From Herbidospora cretacea (GTDB taxonomy: Bacteria > Actinomycetota > Actinomycetes > Streptosporangiales > Streptosporangiaceae), in assembly GCF_001570605.1 (NCBI RefSeq), contig NZ_BBXG01000023.1, forward strand, positions 62,001 through 126,000: DNA of 64,000 bases, given 5' to 3'. The notes under the pieces are model-generated. The model was not told the DNA's origin. It saw only the letters and a program-made list of their open reading frames with translations, and made no database searches. Shown in pieces: positions 7,527 through 14,267 of this stretch. The first letter of the stretch is position 1; the number at the start of each line of letters is the position of its first letter. Made by a program: the position numbers and the translations under genes.

Positions 7527-8828
7527 ATGGCGAAAATCAAATTCCCGTTCACGTTGGGCGTCGCCTCGGGGGAGCCCGCGCCCGACGGCGTCATGCTCTG
7601 GACCCGCCTCGCGCCCGACCCGCTGAACGGCGGCGGCATGCCCGCGAGCTCCTTCGACGTGCGGTGGGAGGTCGCCGAGGACGAGGCGTTCGGCAGGCTC
7701 ACGGCGTCGGGGACGGCCAGGGCCCAGCCCGCCGGGGCGCACAGCGTCCACGTGAAGGTGGCGGGCTTACGCCCGTCCTCCGTCTACTTCTACCGCTTCC
7801 GCGTGGACGGCCACACCTCCCGCGTCGGCCGTACGAAAACCGCGCCGGCGGCGGGATCGACGGCGCCGGTGCGGATCGCGGTGGCGAGCTGCCAGCGCTA
7901 CGAACACGGATATTTCACCGCCCTCAAGCACCTGGCGGCGGAGCAGCCCGACGTCGTCCTGCATCTCGGCGACTACATCTACGAATACGGCAAACCGGCC
8001 GCCCCCGCCCCGGGCCGCTACGTCCGCCCCCTCAAGGACTCCACCGCCGCGTGCACCACCCTCAACGCCTACCGCGAGCGCTACGCCCTCTACCGCCTCG
8101 ACCCCGATCTCCAGGCCGCCCACGCCGCCGCCCCCTGGCTGACCATCCCCGACGACCACGAGGTCGTGAACAACTACCAGGGCAAGACGGGTGACGCGAA
8201 GCGCCGCCGGGCCGCCTACCAGGCGAACTACGAACACCTGCCCTACCGTGTCAAGCCGGGCGGCGACGCGATGCAGTTCTACCGCTGGCGGCCGTTCGGC
8301 AAGGTCGCCGACCTGCTGCTGGCCGACGTGCGCCAGTACCGGACCCCCGGCGACATGCTCGGCCCGGCCCAGACGACCTGGCTGCTCGACCGTCTCACCA
8401 CCTCGGCGGCCCGCTGGACCGTCCTGGCCCAGCCGCTCTTCTTCGCCCCCCGCAACCCGCCGAGCGCGGACGCCTGGGACGCCTTCCCGGCCAGCCGTGC
8501 CAAGATCCTCCAGGCCGCTCCCGACGATCTGGTGGTGCTGAGCGGCGACGTGCACAACGCCTGGGCGGGCGAACTTGACAGGGGCGTGGAGTTCGTCGCG
8601 ACCGCGGTGTCGAGCGCCCCGCCCGCCGTGCGCGACGACGCGCTGGAGCGCAACCCGCACCTCCGCTTCTTCGACGGCCACCGCGGCTACCTGGTCGCCC
8701 ACGCCTCGATGGAGGAGTTCACCGTCGACTACCGCACCGTCGCCTACGTCGACCGCCCCGGCGCCCCCGTGTCCACGGCAGCCTCCTTCCGTGCCGTCGG
8801 TAACAAGCTCGTACGAATCGACTTGTGA
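7527..8828 (+). CDS. PhoD-like alkaline phosphatase / phosphodiesterase without signal peptide
   Basis: Metallophosphoesterase of the PhoD family, 433 residues. An N-terminal Fn3-like PhoD_N domain (FTLGVASGEP, MLWTRLAP) covers about 1-100. The catalytic domain follows, with metal-binding motifs LHLGDYIYEYG, IPDDHEVVNNY and VLSGDVHNAWAGE. Family members are usually exported by the Tat pathway, yet here the frame begins at PFTLGVASGEP with no twin-arginine leader, and the only upstream in-frame start is closed by a TGA. ATG 7527 therefore looks correct and the protein may be cytoplasmic, or an export signal has been lost. It is divergent from the TetR gene. Confidence 0.87.
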   Translation: MAKIKFPFTLGVASGEPAPDGVMLWTRLAPDPLNGGGMPASSFDVRWEVAEDEAFGRLTASGTARAQPAGAHSVHVKVAGLRPSSVYFYRFRVDGHTSRVGRTKTAPAAGSTAPVRIAVASCQRYEHGYFTALKHLAAEQPDVVLHLGDYIYEYGKPAAPAPGRYVRPLKDSTAACTTLNAYRERYALYRLDPDLQAAHAAAPWLTIPDDHEVVNNYQGKTGDAKRRRAAYQANYEHLPYRVKPGGDAMQFYRWRPFGKVADLLLADVRQYRTPGDMLGPAQTTWLLDRLTTSAARWTVLAQPLFFAPRNPPSADAWDAFPASRAKILQAAPDDLVVLSGDVHNAWAGELDRGVEFVATAVSSAPPAVRDDALERNPHLRFFDGHRGYLVAHASMEEFTVDYRTVAYVDRPGAPVSTAASFRAVGNKLVRIDL

Positions 8829-8851
8829 AATTGCAGGTAAGACCTCTAGCG

Positions 8852-8870
8852 AATAGGAAACTTTCCTATT
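8852..8870. promoter_or_regulatory. Perfect 19-bp palindrome, probable ROK-type operator
   Basis: AATAGGAAACTTTCCTATT: two perfect 9-bp arms around a single C. AGGAAA/TTTCCT arms are typical of actinobacterial ROK-family (NagC/CsnR-like) operators as I recall them. It directly precedes a GlcNAc-releasing GH3 gene and overlaps the likely -10 element TAGATT at 8870-8875. Confidence 0.7.
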
Positions 8871-8901
8871 AGATTTCGGGCATGCCCAAGTGCGGTGCCG
8901 C

Positions 8902-10389
8902 ATGACGCGAAGCACGGAGCTGCTGCGTCTGGCTGATTCGGTCATCCTCCCCGGCTTCGTCGGGACCTCGCCCCCCGACTGGCTGCGCAGGCGTCTCGCC
9001 GACGGCCTCGCCGGGGTGGTCTTGTTCTCCCGGAACGTCGACACGCCGGACCAGCTGGCGGCCCTGACGGCCGCCCTGCGCGCGGACAACCCCGCGCTGC
9101 TGGTCGGCATCGACGAGGAGGCGGGCGACGTCACCCGGCTGGAGGCCCGGACGGGCAGCTCCCGCCCCGGCAACTACGCCCTCGGCGTGGTCGACGACGT
9201 GCATCTCACCGAGGAGGTGGCCAGGGACGTCGGACACGACCTGGCCGCCGCCGGCGTGACGATCAACTTCGCCCCCGCCGCCGACGTCAACTCCAACCCC
9301 GACAACCCGGTGATCGGGCTGCGCTCCTTCGGCGCCGACCCGGGCCTGGTGGCCCGCCACACGGCGGCCTGGATCAGAGGGTTGCAGTCGGCGGGCGTGG
9401 CGGCCTGCGCCAAGCACTTCCCCGGCCACGGGGACACCGCCGTCGACTCCCATCACGGCCTCCCGGTCGTCGCGGTCAGCCGCGAGGAGCTCCACGAGGT
9501 CGAGCTGTGGCCCTTCCGCGCCGCCATCCAGGAGGGCGTCCGGGCGATCATGACGGGCCACCTGGTCGTCCCGGCCTACGACGAGGGGATGCCGGCCACC
9601 CTGAGCCCCCGCATCCTCACCGACCTGCTCCGGGGCGAACTCGGCTTCGACGGCGTGGTGATCACCGACGCCATCGAGATGGCCGCCGTCTCGGCCTCCT
9701 ACGGCATCGGCGGCGCCAGCGCCCGCGCCATCGCCGCCGGGGCCGACTCGGTCTGCGTGGGCGGCGAGCACGCCGACGAGGCGACCTTCGACCACATCCG
9801 CGAGGCGATCGCCGACGCGGTGGCGAGCGGCCTGCTGCCCGAGGCCCGGCTGCACGAGGCGTGCGCCCGGGTGGCCAAGCTGGCCGCCTGGCGGCTGGAG
9901 CCGGCCGCGCGGATCCTGAACGGCGGCCCGGTCGGCCTGGCCGCGGCCCGCCGCGCGATCAGGGTCCAGCACCACGACGGCGCCCGCCTGCCGCTCAGCA
10001 CCGCCCCGCACGTCGTCGAGCTGGCCCCGGAGACCAACCTGGCCATCGACAAGGGCCAGCCCTGGGGCGTCGCCGACCCGCTGGGAGCGCTCCTCCCGGG
10101 CACCACGGTCACCCGCCTCGGCGAGGCCGAACTGGCCGACGGCATCCCCGCCGACCTGCTCGACCGGGCCGCCGACCGCCCGCTGGTCGTGGTCGTGCGC
10201 GACGCCCACCGCCACGCCTGGCAGATGGACGCCCTCGGCCACATGCTGGCCGCCCGCCCCGACGGCGTGGTGGTCGAGATGGGCCTGCCCGGACGGACCG
10301 ACCTGGGCGCCGTGCACATCGCGACACACGGGGCGTCGCGGGTCTGCGGCCAGGCGGCGGCCGAGACCTTGACCGGTCGTTTGCCCTGA
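8902..10389 (+). CDS. nagZ: GH3 beta-N-acetylglucosaminidase, NagZ-like
   Basis: Family 3 hydrolase, 495 residues, likely releasing GlcNAc from cell-wall fragments or chitooligosaccharides. The barrel domain carries the NagZ signature KHFPGHGDTAVDSHHGLP (171-188), with the Asp-His acid/base dyad on the flexible loop, and the nucleophile Asp256 in GVVITDAIEM. A C-terminal domain of about 160 residues follows, longer than minimal Gram-negative NagZ. ATG 8902 is preferred on homology; GTG 8890 is an alternative. No Shine-Dalgarno is visible. A seven-codon frame from ATG 8882 (MPKCGAA) ends in a TGA overlapping ATG 8902, so translation may be coupled. No signal peptide is seen. Confidence 0.88.
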   Translation: MTRSTELLRLADSVILPGFVGTSPPDWLRRRLADGLAGVVLFSRNVDTPDQLAALTAALRADNPALLVGIDEEAGDVTRLEARTGSSRPGNYALGVVDDVHLTEEVARDVGHDLAAAGVTINFAPAADVNSNPDNPVIGLRSFGADPGLVARHTAAWIRGLQSAGVAACAKHFPGHGDTAVDSHHGLPVVAVSREELHEVELWPFRAAIQEGVRAIMTGHLVVPAYDEGMPATLSPRILTDLLRGELGFDGVVITDAIEMAAVSASYGIGGASARAIAAGADSVCVGGEHADEATFDHIREAIADAVASGLLPEARLHEACARVAKLAAWRLEPAARILNGGPVGLAAARRAIRVQHHDGARLPLSTAPHVVELAPETNLAIDKGQPWGVADPLGALLPGTTVTRLGEAELADGIPADLLDRAADRPLVVVVRDAHRHAWQMDALGHMLAARPDGVVVEMGLPGRTDLGAVHIATHGASRVCGQAAAETLTGRLP

Positions 10390-10402
10390 AATCCCCATAA
10401 GC

Positions 10403-10435
10403 AACGGCCTCGCGGGCGCAGCCGCGGGGCCGTTT
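10403..10435 (+). terminator. Terminator after nagZ
   Basis: A stem of AACGGCC-T-CGCGG pairing with CCGCG-G-GGCCGTT around a 6-base loop lies 13 bases after the stop and ends in TTT. Confidence 0.85.
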
Positions 10436-10507
10436 CCATGTCCAGACCAAAATTCTGATCACAGAGTGCTATCAAACAACTACGCAGAGCTATATGCTCG
10501 GCAGTGC

Positions 10508-10525
10508 TTTGACCGGCCAGTCAAA
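10508..10525. promoter_or_regulatory. 18-bp inverted repeat before the small secreted-protein genes
   Basis: TTTGAC-CGGCCA-GTCAAA forms perfect 6-bp arms, 35 bases before the GTG of the first small gene. It contains TTGACC, which could be a -35 element, so a bound factor would compete with polymerase. Function is inferred. Confidence 0.45.
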
Positions 10526-10559
10526 CAGACCGTCAAGGAAAGCGCGAGAAGGAGCCGTA

Positions 10560-10817
10560 GTGATCAAGAAGATCTGCGTGACCAGTGCGATGCTCGCCGC
10601 CGCCGCCGGTGCGAGCCTCATCGCCACCCCGGCGCAGGCCGACACGTGGTCCGACAACTGGAGCGCCAACATCGGTTCGGCGCAGTCGGGCAACAACTTC
10701 GGCTGGGTCGCCGCGCGCAACGCCGGCTCCGGCCGTTCGACCAACGTCAACACGATCAACGGCATCTCCGCTACCGCCACCGGCGGCAGCGTGACCGTGG
10801 TCTACATCTTCAAGTAA
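10560..10817 (+). CDS. Small secreted protein, first of a tandem pair
   Basis: 85-residue exported protein of no family I recognise. Residues 1-28 are a signal peptide with Lys-Lys start, hydrophobic core and AQA cleavage site. The mature part of about 57 residues begins DTWSDNW and is rich in Gly, Ser, Asn and Thr (GSAQSGNNFG, NVNTINGISATATGG), has no Cys, and ends in an aromatic/hydrophobic tail. GTG 10560 has AGAAGGAG upstream. It shares layout and about a third to half of its mature residues with the next gene, so the two arose by duplication. The Gly/Asn pattern loosely recalls chaplins, but the chaplin cysteines and core are absent. Confidence 0.82.
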   Translation: MIKKICVTSAMLAAAAGASLIATPAQADTWSDNWSANIGSAQSGNNFGWVAARNAGSGRSTNVNTINGISATATGGSVTVVYIFK

Positions 10818-10862
10818 ACCGCGGTCGCGTCCCCAGCACTCACCCCACCCGAAGGAGAGAAC

Positions 10863-11123
10863 ATGTTCAAGAAGCTCGCCGTGACCGGTGCCGTCATCGC
10901 CGCCTGCGGCGCGAGCCTGATGGCCGCCGCCCCCGCCCACGCCGACACCTGGATCAGCAACGGCAGTGTGAACCGCGGGTCCGCCCAGTCGGGCAACGTG
11001 TTCGGCAACGTGGCCGCCACCAACATCGGCAGCGGTTCGTCCACCAACTCGAACACCATCAACGGTGTCTCGGTCACCGCCCGCAACAGCGTCGCGGGCC
11101 TCGCCTACCGCTTCGACGACTAG
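10863..11123 (+). CDS. Small secreted protein, second of a tandem pair
   Basis: 86-residue paralogue of the preceding protein. The signal peptide ends at AHA, then DTWISNGSVNRGSAQSGNVFGNVAA. The shared core GSAQSGN-F-G--AA-N-GSG-STN-NTING-S-TA is nearly colinear with the upstream protein. ATG 10863 is preceded by GAAGGAGA. It lies 45 bases downstream of its partner and before a strong terminator, so both are likely on one transcript. A surface, aggregating or matrix role is possible but unproven. Confidence 0.82.
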   Translation: MFKKLAVTGAVIAACGASLMAAAPAHADTWISNGSVNRGSAQSGNVFGNVAATNIGSGSSTNSNTINGVSVTARNSVAGLAYRFDD

Positions 11124-11133
11124 TCGTCGACTC

Positions 11134-11174
11134 CGGCGCGCGCCGGGCTCTCCTTCCGGGCCCGGCGCGCGCCG
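11134..11174 (+). terminator. Strong hairpin terminator after the secreted-protein pair
   Basis: A perfect 15-bp stem (CGGCGCGCGCCGGGC / GCCCGGCGCGCGCCG) with an 11-base loop begins 11 bases after the stop. There is no T tract, as is common in actinomycetes. Confidence 0.85.
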
Positions 11175-11237
11175 TCGCGCGTTGCGGCCATGATGGGTGC
11201 TTGTACGTCATGCCGCACATGCAAGGGGAAAAGTTCG

Positions 11238-12050
11238 ATGAAGGCCGCGTATGTCACCTGGGACGGTCCCGATCCGGAACGCGAGGTCGTGCTGACCGCA
11301 TGGCTCGCCGAGGGCATCGAGGGCGCTCCCGTCCGCTGGGACGACCCCGAGGCCGACTGGTCGTCCTTCGACGCGGCGGTGGTCCGGTCACCGTGGGACT
11401 ACGTGGGCCGCCGTGACGAGTTCATCGACTGGGCCTGGCAGGCCGAACAGCACACCCGGCTGCTGAACCCGGCGTCCGTGCTGGCGTGGAACACCGACAA
11501 GACCTATCTGAAGCACCTGGGCGTGCCGACCGTGCCGACCCACTGGAGCTCGCTCGCGCTGCCCGACTGGCCCGAATACGTCGTCAAGCCGACCATCTCC
11601 GCCGGGGCCCGCGACACGATCCGCACCGCCTCCGTGGAGGAGGCCACGGCGTTCGCCGCCTCCCTTGAGGAGCAGGGCCGCCCGGTCATGGTCCAGCCCT
11701 ACGTCGAGAGCGTCGAGCACGAGGGCGAGATGTCGCTCCACTACTTCAACGGCCAGTTCAGCCACGCCGTCCGGCGCACTCCGCTGCTCGTCGCGGGCGT
11801 CGGCGACCTCAACGACGCCGGGGCCAAGGCCACCCTGCGCGACCCCGACGACGACCAGTTCGACCTGTCCGAGGAGATCCTGGGCAAGGTGGCCGAACCG
11901 CTCCTCTACGCGCGGGTCGACCTCGTCCGGATGCCCGGCGGCGAGCCGGTGCTCATCGAGCTGGAGCTCACCGAGCCCTACCTGTATCTCGACGCCGAGC
12001 TGGAGGCCCCGGCGTTCTTCGCGCGGGCGCTGAAGGAGATGCTCGCCTAA
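11238..12050 (+). CDS. ATP-grasp domain protein
   Basis: 270-residue ATP-grasp carboxylate-amine ligase-like protein. The N-terminal part (MKAAYVTWDG, VRSPWDYVGRRDEFIDW) precedes the ATP-grasp fold, with YVVKPTISAGARDTIR as the nucleotide-binding strand and VLIELELTEPYLYLDAE as the C-terminal metal-binding strand. I know this style from standalone ligases related to the cycloserine enzyme DcsG and glutathione-synthetase-like proteins. Substrates cannot be read from sequence. ATG 11238 has AAGGGGA upstream and a longer frame adds only an unlikely Cys-rich leader. Its stop overlaps the convergent SDR gene by 4 bases. Confidence 0.8.
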   Translation: MKAAYVTWDGPDPEREVVLTAWLAEGIEGAPVRWDDPEADWSSFDAAVVRSPWDYVGRRDEFIDWAWQAEQHTRLLNPASVLAWNTDKTYLKHLGVPTVPTHWSSLALPDWPEYVVKPTISAGARDTIRTASVEEATAFAASLEEQGRPVMVQPYVESVEHEGEMSLHYFNGQFSHAVRRTPLLVAGVGDLNDAGAKATLRDPDDDQFDLSEEILGKVAEPLLYARVDLVRMPGGEPVLIELELTEPYLYLDAELEAPAFFARALKEMLA

Positions 12051-12808
12051 CCGTGCGCGGTGATGCCGCCGTCCACCGGGATGACGGTTCCGGTGAGGTA
12101 GGAACCCGCTCGTGACGCCAGGAAGAGGGCCGTCCCGGCCATGTCGTCGGGGCGGCCGATCCGGCCCAGCGGGACGCTGTCGGCGACCATCTGCCTGGCC
12201 TGCGGGTCGTCGAGGACGAACGACATCATCTTCGAGTCGAACGGGCCCGGGGCGATGGCGTTGACGGTGATCGACTCCTTGGCCAGGCGGTCGGCCAGGT
12301 GCCGGGTCAGCATGTGGACCGCCGACTTGGTGGCCGAGTAGGCGTAGCTCTCCATCGCCGGGGTCCTGATGCCGTCGACCGATCCGATGTTGATGACCCG
12401 GGCCGGGTCGTCGGGGGTCGCCGACTTCCGCAGCAGCGGCAGGAAGCGCTGCGTCAGGGCGAAGACGCCCTTGACGTTGATGTTCCAGAGCTTGTCGAAG
12501 GCCGACTCGGGATAGTCGTCGAGGGGCGCGCCCCAGGCCGCGCCGGCGTTGTTGACCAGCACGTCGAGCGAGTCGTGGCGGGCGGCGACCAGGTCGTGCA
12601 CGGCCTCGATCCCCTCCCGGGTCGACAGGTCGGCCTGGACCGAGCCGCAGCCCAGCGCCGAGGCGGTCTCCTCCAGCTGGTCCTTCTTGCGGGCGGTGAC
12701 GTAGACGGTCGCGCCGCCGTCCACGAACCCCTGGGCGATCATCCGCCCGATCCCGCGGGACCCGCCGGTCACCACGACGGTCTTGCCTTCGACGGAGAAG
12801 AGAGTCAT
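12047..12808 (-). CDS. Short-chain dehydrogenase/reductase
   Basis: Classical SDR oxidoreductase, 253 residues. Visible motifs are TGGSRGIGRMIA for the dinucleotide site (residues 14-25), NNAGAAWG, the catalytic Ser in NIGSVDG, YAYSATK with catalytic Tyr-x3-Lys, and the C-terminal LTGTVIPVDGG. It reduces or oxidises an unidentified alcohol or ketone with NAD(P)H, and resembles 3-ketoacyl-ACP-reductase-like enzymes. A perfect palindrome lies 13 bases upstream of its start, implying control by a TetR-type repressor encoded elsewhere. Confidence 0.9.
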   Translation of the reverse strand: MTLFSVEGKTVVVTGGSRGIGRMIAQGFVDGGATVYVTARKKDQLEETASALGCGSVQADLSTREGIEAVHDLVAARHDSLDVLVNNAGAAWGAPLDDYPESAFDKLWNINVKGVFALTQRFLPLLRKSATPDDPARVINIGSVDGIRTPAMESYAYSATKSAVHMLTRHLADRLAKESITVNAIAPGPFDSKMMSFVLDDPQARQMVADSVPLGRIGRPDDMAGTALFLASRAGSYLTGTVIPVDGGITAHG

Positions 12809-12820
12809 GCGCCTGAGGGT

Positions 12821-12834
12821 ACCGACCGGTCGGT
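12821..12834. promoter_or_regulatory. Perfect 14-bp palindrome, TetR-type operator
   Basis: ACCGACCGGTCGGT is a perfect palindrome just upstream of the leftward SDR gene. The ACCGACCGGTCGGT form is common for TetR-family operators in actinomycetes. No TetR gene is adjacent. Confidence 0.6.
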
Positions 12835-12886
12835 CTGTTCGGAACAGGCGCGACCGCGCGAGGGCCGTCGTGCTAGCGTTCGAGGC

Positions 12887-12937
12887 ATGCAGCGCGCCTA
12901 CATGACGACGACGCCGGACTCCGTCCCGGCGCGCTGA
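12887..12937 (+). CDS. Threonine attenuator leader peptide
   Basis: A 16-residue leader, MQRAYMTTTPDSVPAR, with three consecutive ACG Thr codons, 82 bases before the threonyl-tRNA synthetase gene. The codons sit inside a hairpin (CAGCGCGCC 12890-12898 pairs with GGCGCGCTG 12928-12936), and a terminator-like hairpin follows. The combination is the classic layout for ribosome-mediated attenuation: low charged tRNA-Thr stalls the ribosome on MTTT and prevents termination. ATG 12902 inside the peptide is an alternative start. The regulatory role is inferred from this arrangement. Confidence 0.75.
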   Translation: MQRAYMTTTPDSVPAR

Positions 12938-12951
12938 CCACTGCCTTACTT

Positions 12952-12981
12952 CGAAGCCCGGGGCGCACGCCCCGGGCTTCG
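12952..12981 (+). terminator. Attenuator hairpin upstream of the ThrRS gene
   Basis: A perfect 13-bp stem (CGAAGCCCGGGGC / GCCCCGGGCTTCG) with loop GCAC, followed 15 bases later by CCCCCTTTT. It lies between the Thr-rich leader peptide and the synthetase gene, where an intrinsic terminator of an attenuator is expected. Confidence 0.75.
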
Positions 12982-13018
12982 GTGCTGTGCGCCCCCTTTT
13001 CACCTGGGGAGACGCATC

Positions 13019-14224
13019 GTGTACGACCACCGCAAGCTCGGCCGTGAACTCGACCTGTTCGACGGCGATCCGCTGATGGGCGCGGGGCTGCCCTTCTGGC
13101 TGCCCGGCGGCGCGGCCGTCCGGATGGCGCTGGAGGACTACGTCCGCGACGTCGAGAGACGCAGCGGTTACCAGCACGTCTACTCGCCGATCATGGGCAA
13201 GCGCGAGCTCTACGAGATCTCCGGGCACTGGGACCACTACCACGACGACATGTACCCGCCCATGTCGATCGGCGGGGAGCAGGTCGTGCTGCGGCCCAGC
13301 CTGTGCCCGCACCACGCGCTGATCTACCGGTCACGGGGGCGCAGCTACCGCGAGCTGCCGCTGCGGCTGGCCGAGCTCGGCGGGATGTACCGGTCGGAGC
13401 TGTCGGGAGTGCTCGGCGGGCTGAGCCGGGTGCGGGCCATCCAGCTCAACGACGCCCACATCTTCTGCACCGCCGGCCAGGCCGTCGACGAGGCCCGCGC
13501 CGCCCTGGAGCTGATCGGCGCGGCCCACGCCGCCATGGGGATCAGGCCGGTCCGCCACCGGCTGTCGCTGCCGGGGTCCTCCGGGAAGTACGTGGCGGAT
13601 CCCGGGCTGTGGGAGCGGGCGGGGGAGATGCTGCGGGAGGTCCTCGACGGGATCCCCTACGAGGAGGCCGAGGGGGAGGCCGCGTTCTACGGGCCGAAGA
13701 TCGACGTGCAGATCGCCGACAACCTCGGGCGGGAGTCGACCCTGTCGACCGTCCAGATCGACCTCTACCAGCCCGCGCGGTTCGGCCTTGAGTACACCGG
13801 GCCCGACGGGGCCAGGCACCGGCCCGTCATGGTCCACCGGAGCATCGTCGGGAGCGTGGAGCGGGCCGTGGCGCACCTGATCGAGGTGCACGGGGGCGCG
13901 TTCCCGGCCTGGCTGGCGCCGGTGCAGGTGGCGGTGCTGCCGCTGGGGGAGGACGCGGTGGCCTTCGCCGACGCGGTGATCCGGCGCTGCGTGGACCTCG
14001 GGCTGCGGGCCGTGGTGGCGGGACCGGAGAAGGGCAGCCTGGGAGCGCGGATCCGGGAGGCGCGGCTGGTGCCGTACCAGCTGGTGGTGGGCTCCCGCGA
14101 GGCGGCGGCCGGCTCGGTGTCGATCCGGCTGCGGGACGGGCGCAGACTCGGCCCCCTGGGGCTGCCCGAGGCGCTGGGGAAGATCGCGGAGATCACCTCG
14201 CGACGGGAGGGCGAGCTGTGGTGA
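13019..14224 (+). CDS. thrS: Compact threonyl-tRNA synthetase (no TGS or editing domain)
   Basis: 401-residue class II synthetase covering only the catalytic core (about 1-295) and anticodon-binding domain (about 300-395). A standard ThrRS is about 640-680 residues and carries N-terminal TGS and editing domains, both absent here. The zinc ligands are kept: Cys96 (LCPHH), His147 (NDAHIFC) and His273 (VMVHRS). Motif 2 Arg125 is present. However, the E. coli Gln381 position is Leu143 (QLND instead of TQDD) and the usual WQ pair near E. coli 478-479 reads ST. GTG 13019 has GGGGAG upstream. It is probably a second, attenuator-controlled ThrRS, for stress or for resistance to a ThrRS inhibitor; altered amino-acid specificity cannot be ruled out. 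Confidence 0.82.
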   Translation: MYDHRKLGRELDLFDGDPLMGAGLPFWLPGGAAVRMALEDYVRDVERRSGYQHVYSPIMGKRELYEISGHWDHYHDDMYPPMSIGGEQVVLRPSLCPHHALIYRSRGRSYRELPLRLAELGGMYRSELSGVLGGLSRVRAIQLNDAHIFCTAGQAVDEARAALELIGAAHAAMGIRPVRHRLSLPGSSGKYVADPGLWERAGEMLREVLDGIPYEEAEGEAAFYGPKIDVQIADNLGRESTLSTVQIDLYQPARFGLEYTGPDGARHRPVMVHRSIVGSVERAVAHLIEVHGGAFPAWLAPVQVAVLPLGEDAVAFADAVIRRCVDLGLRAVVAGPEKGSLGARIREARLVPYQLVVGSREAAAGSVSIRLRDGRRLGPLGLPEALGKIAEITSRREGELW

Positions 14225-14267
14225 CTAAGCTTTCGCTGTCCGCCCATTACTACCGAGGGAACCCGCG

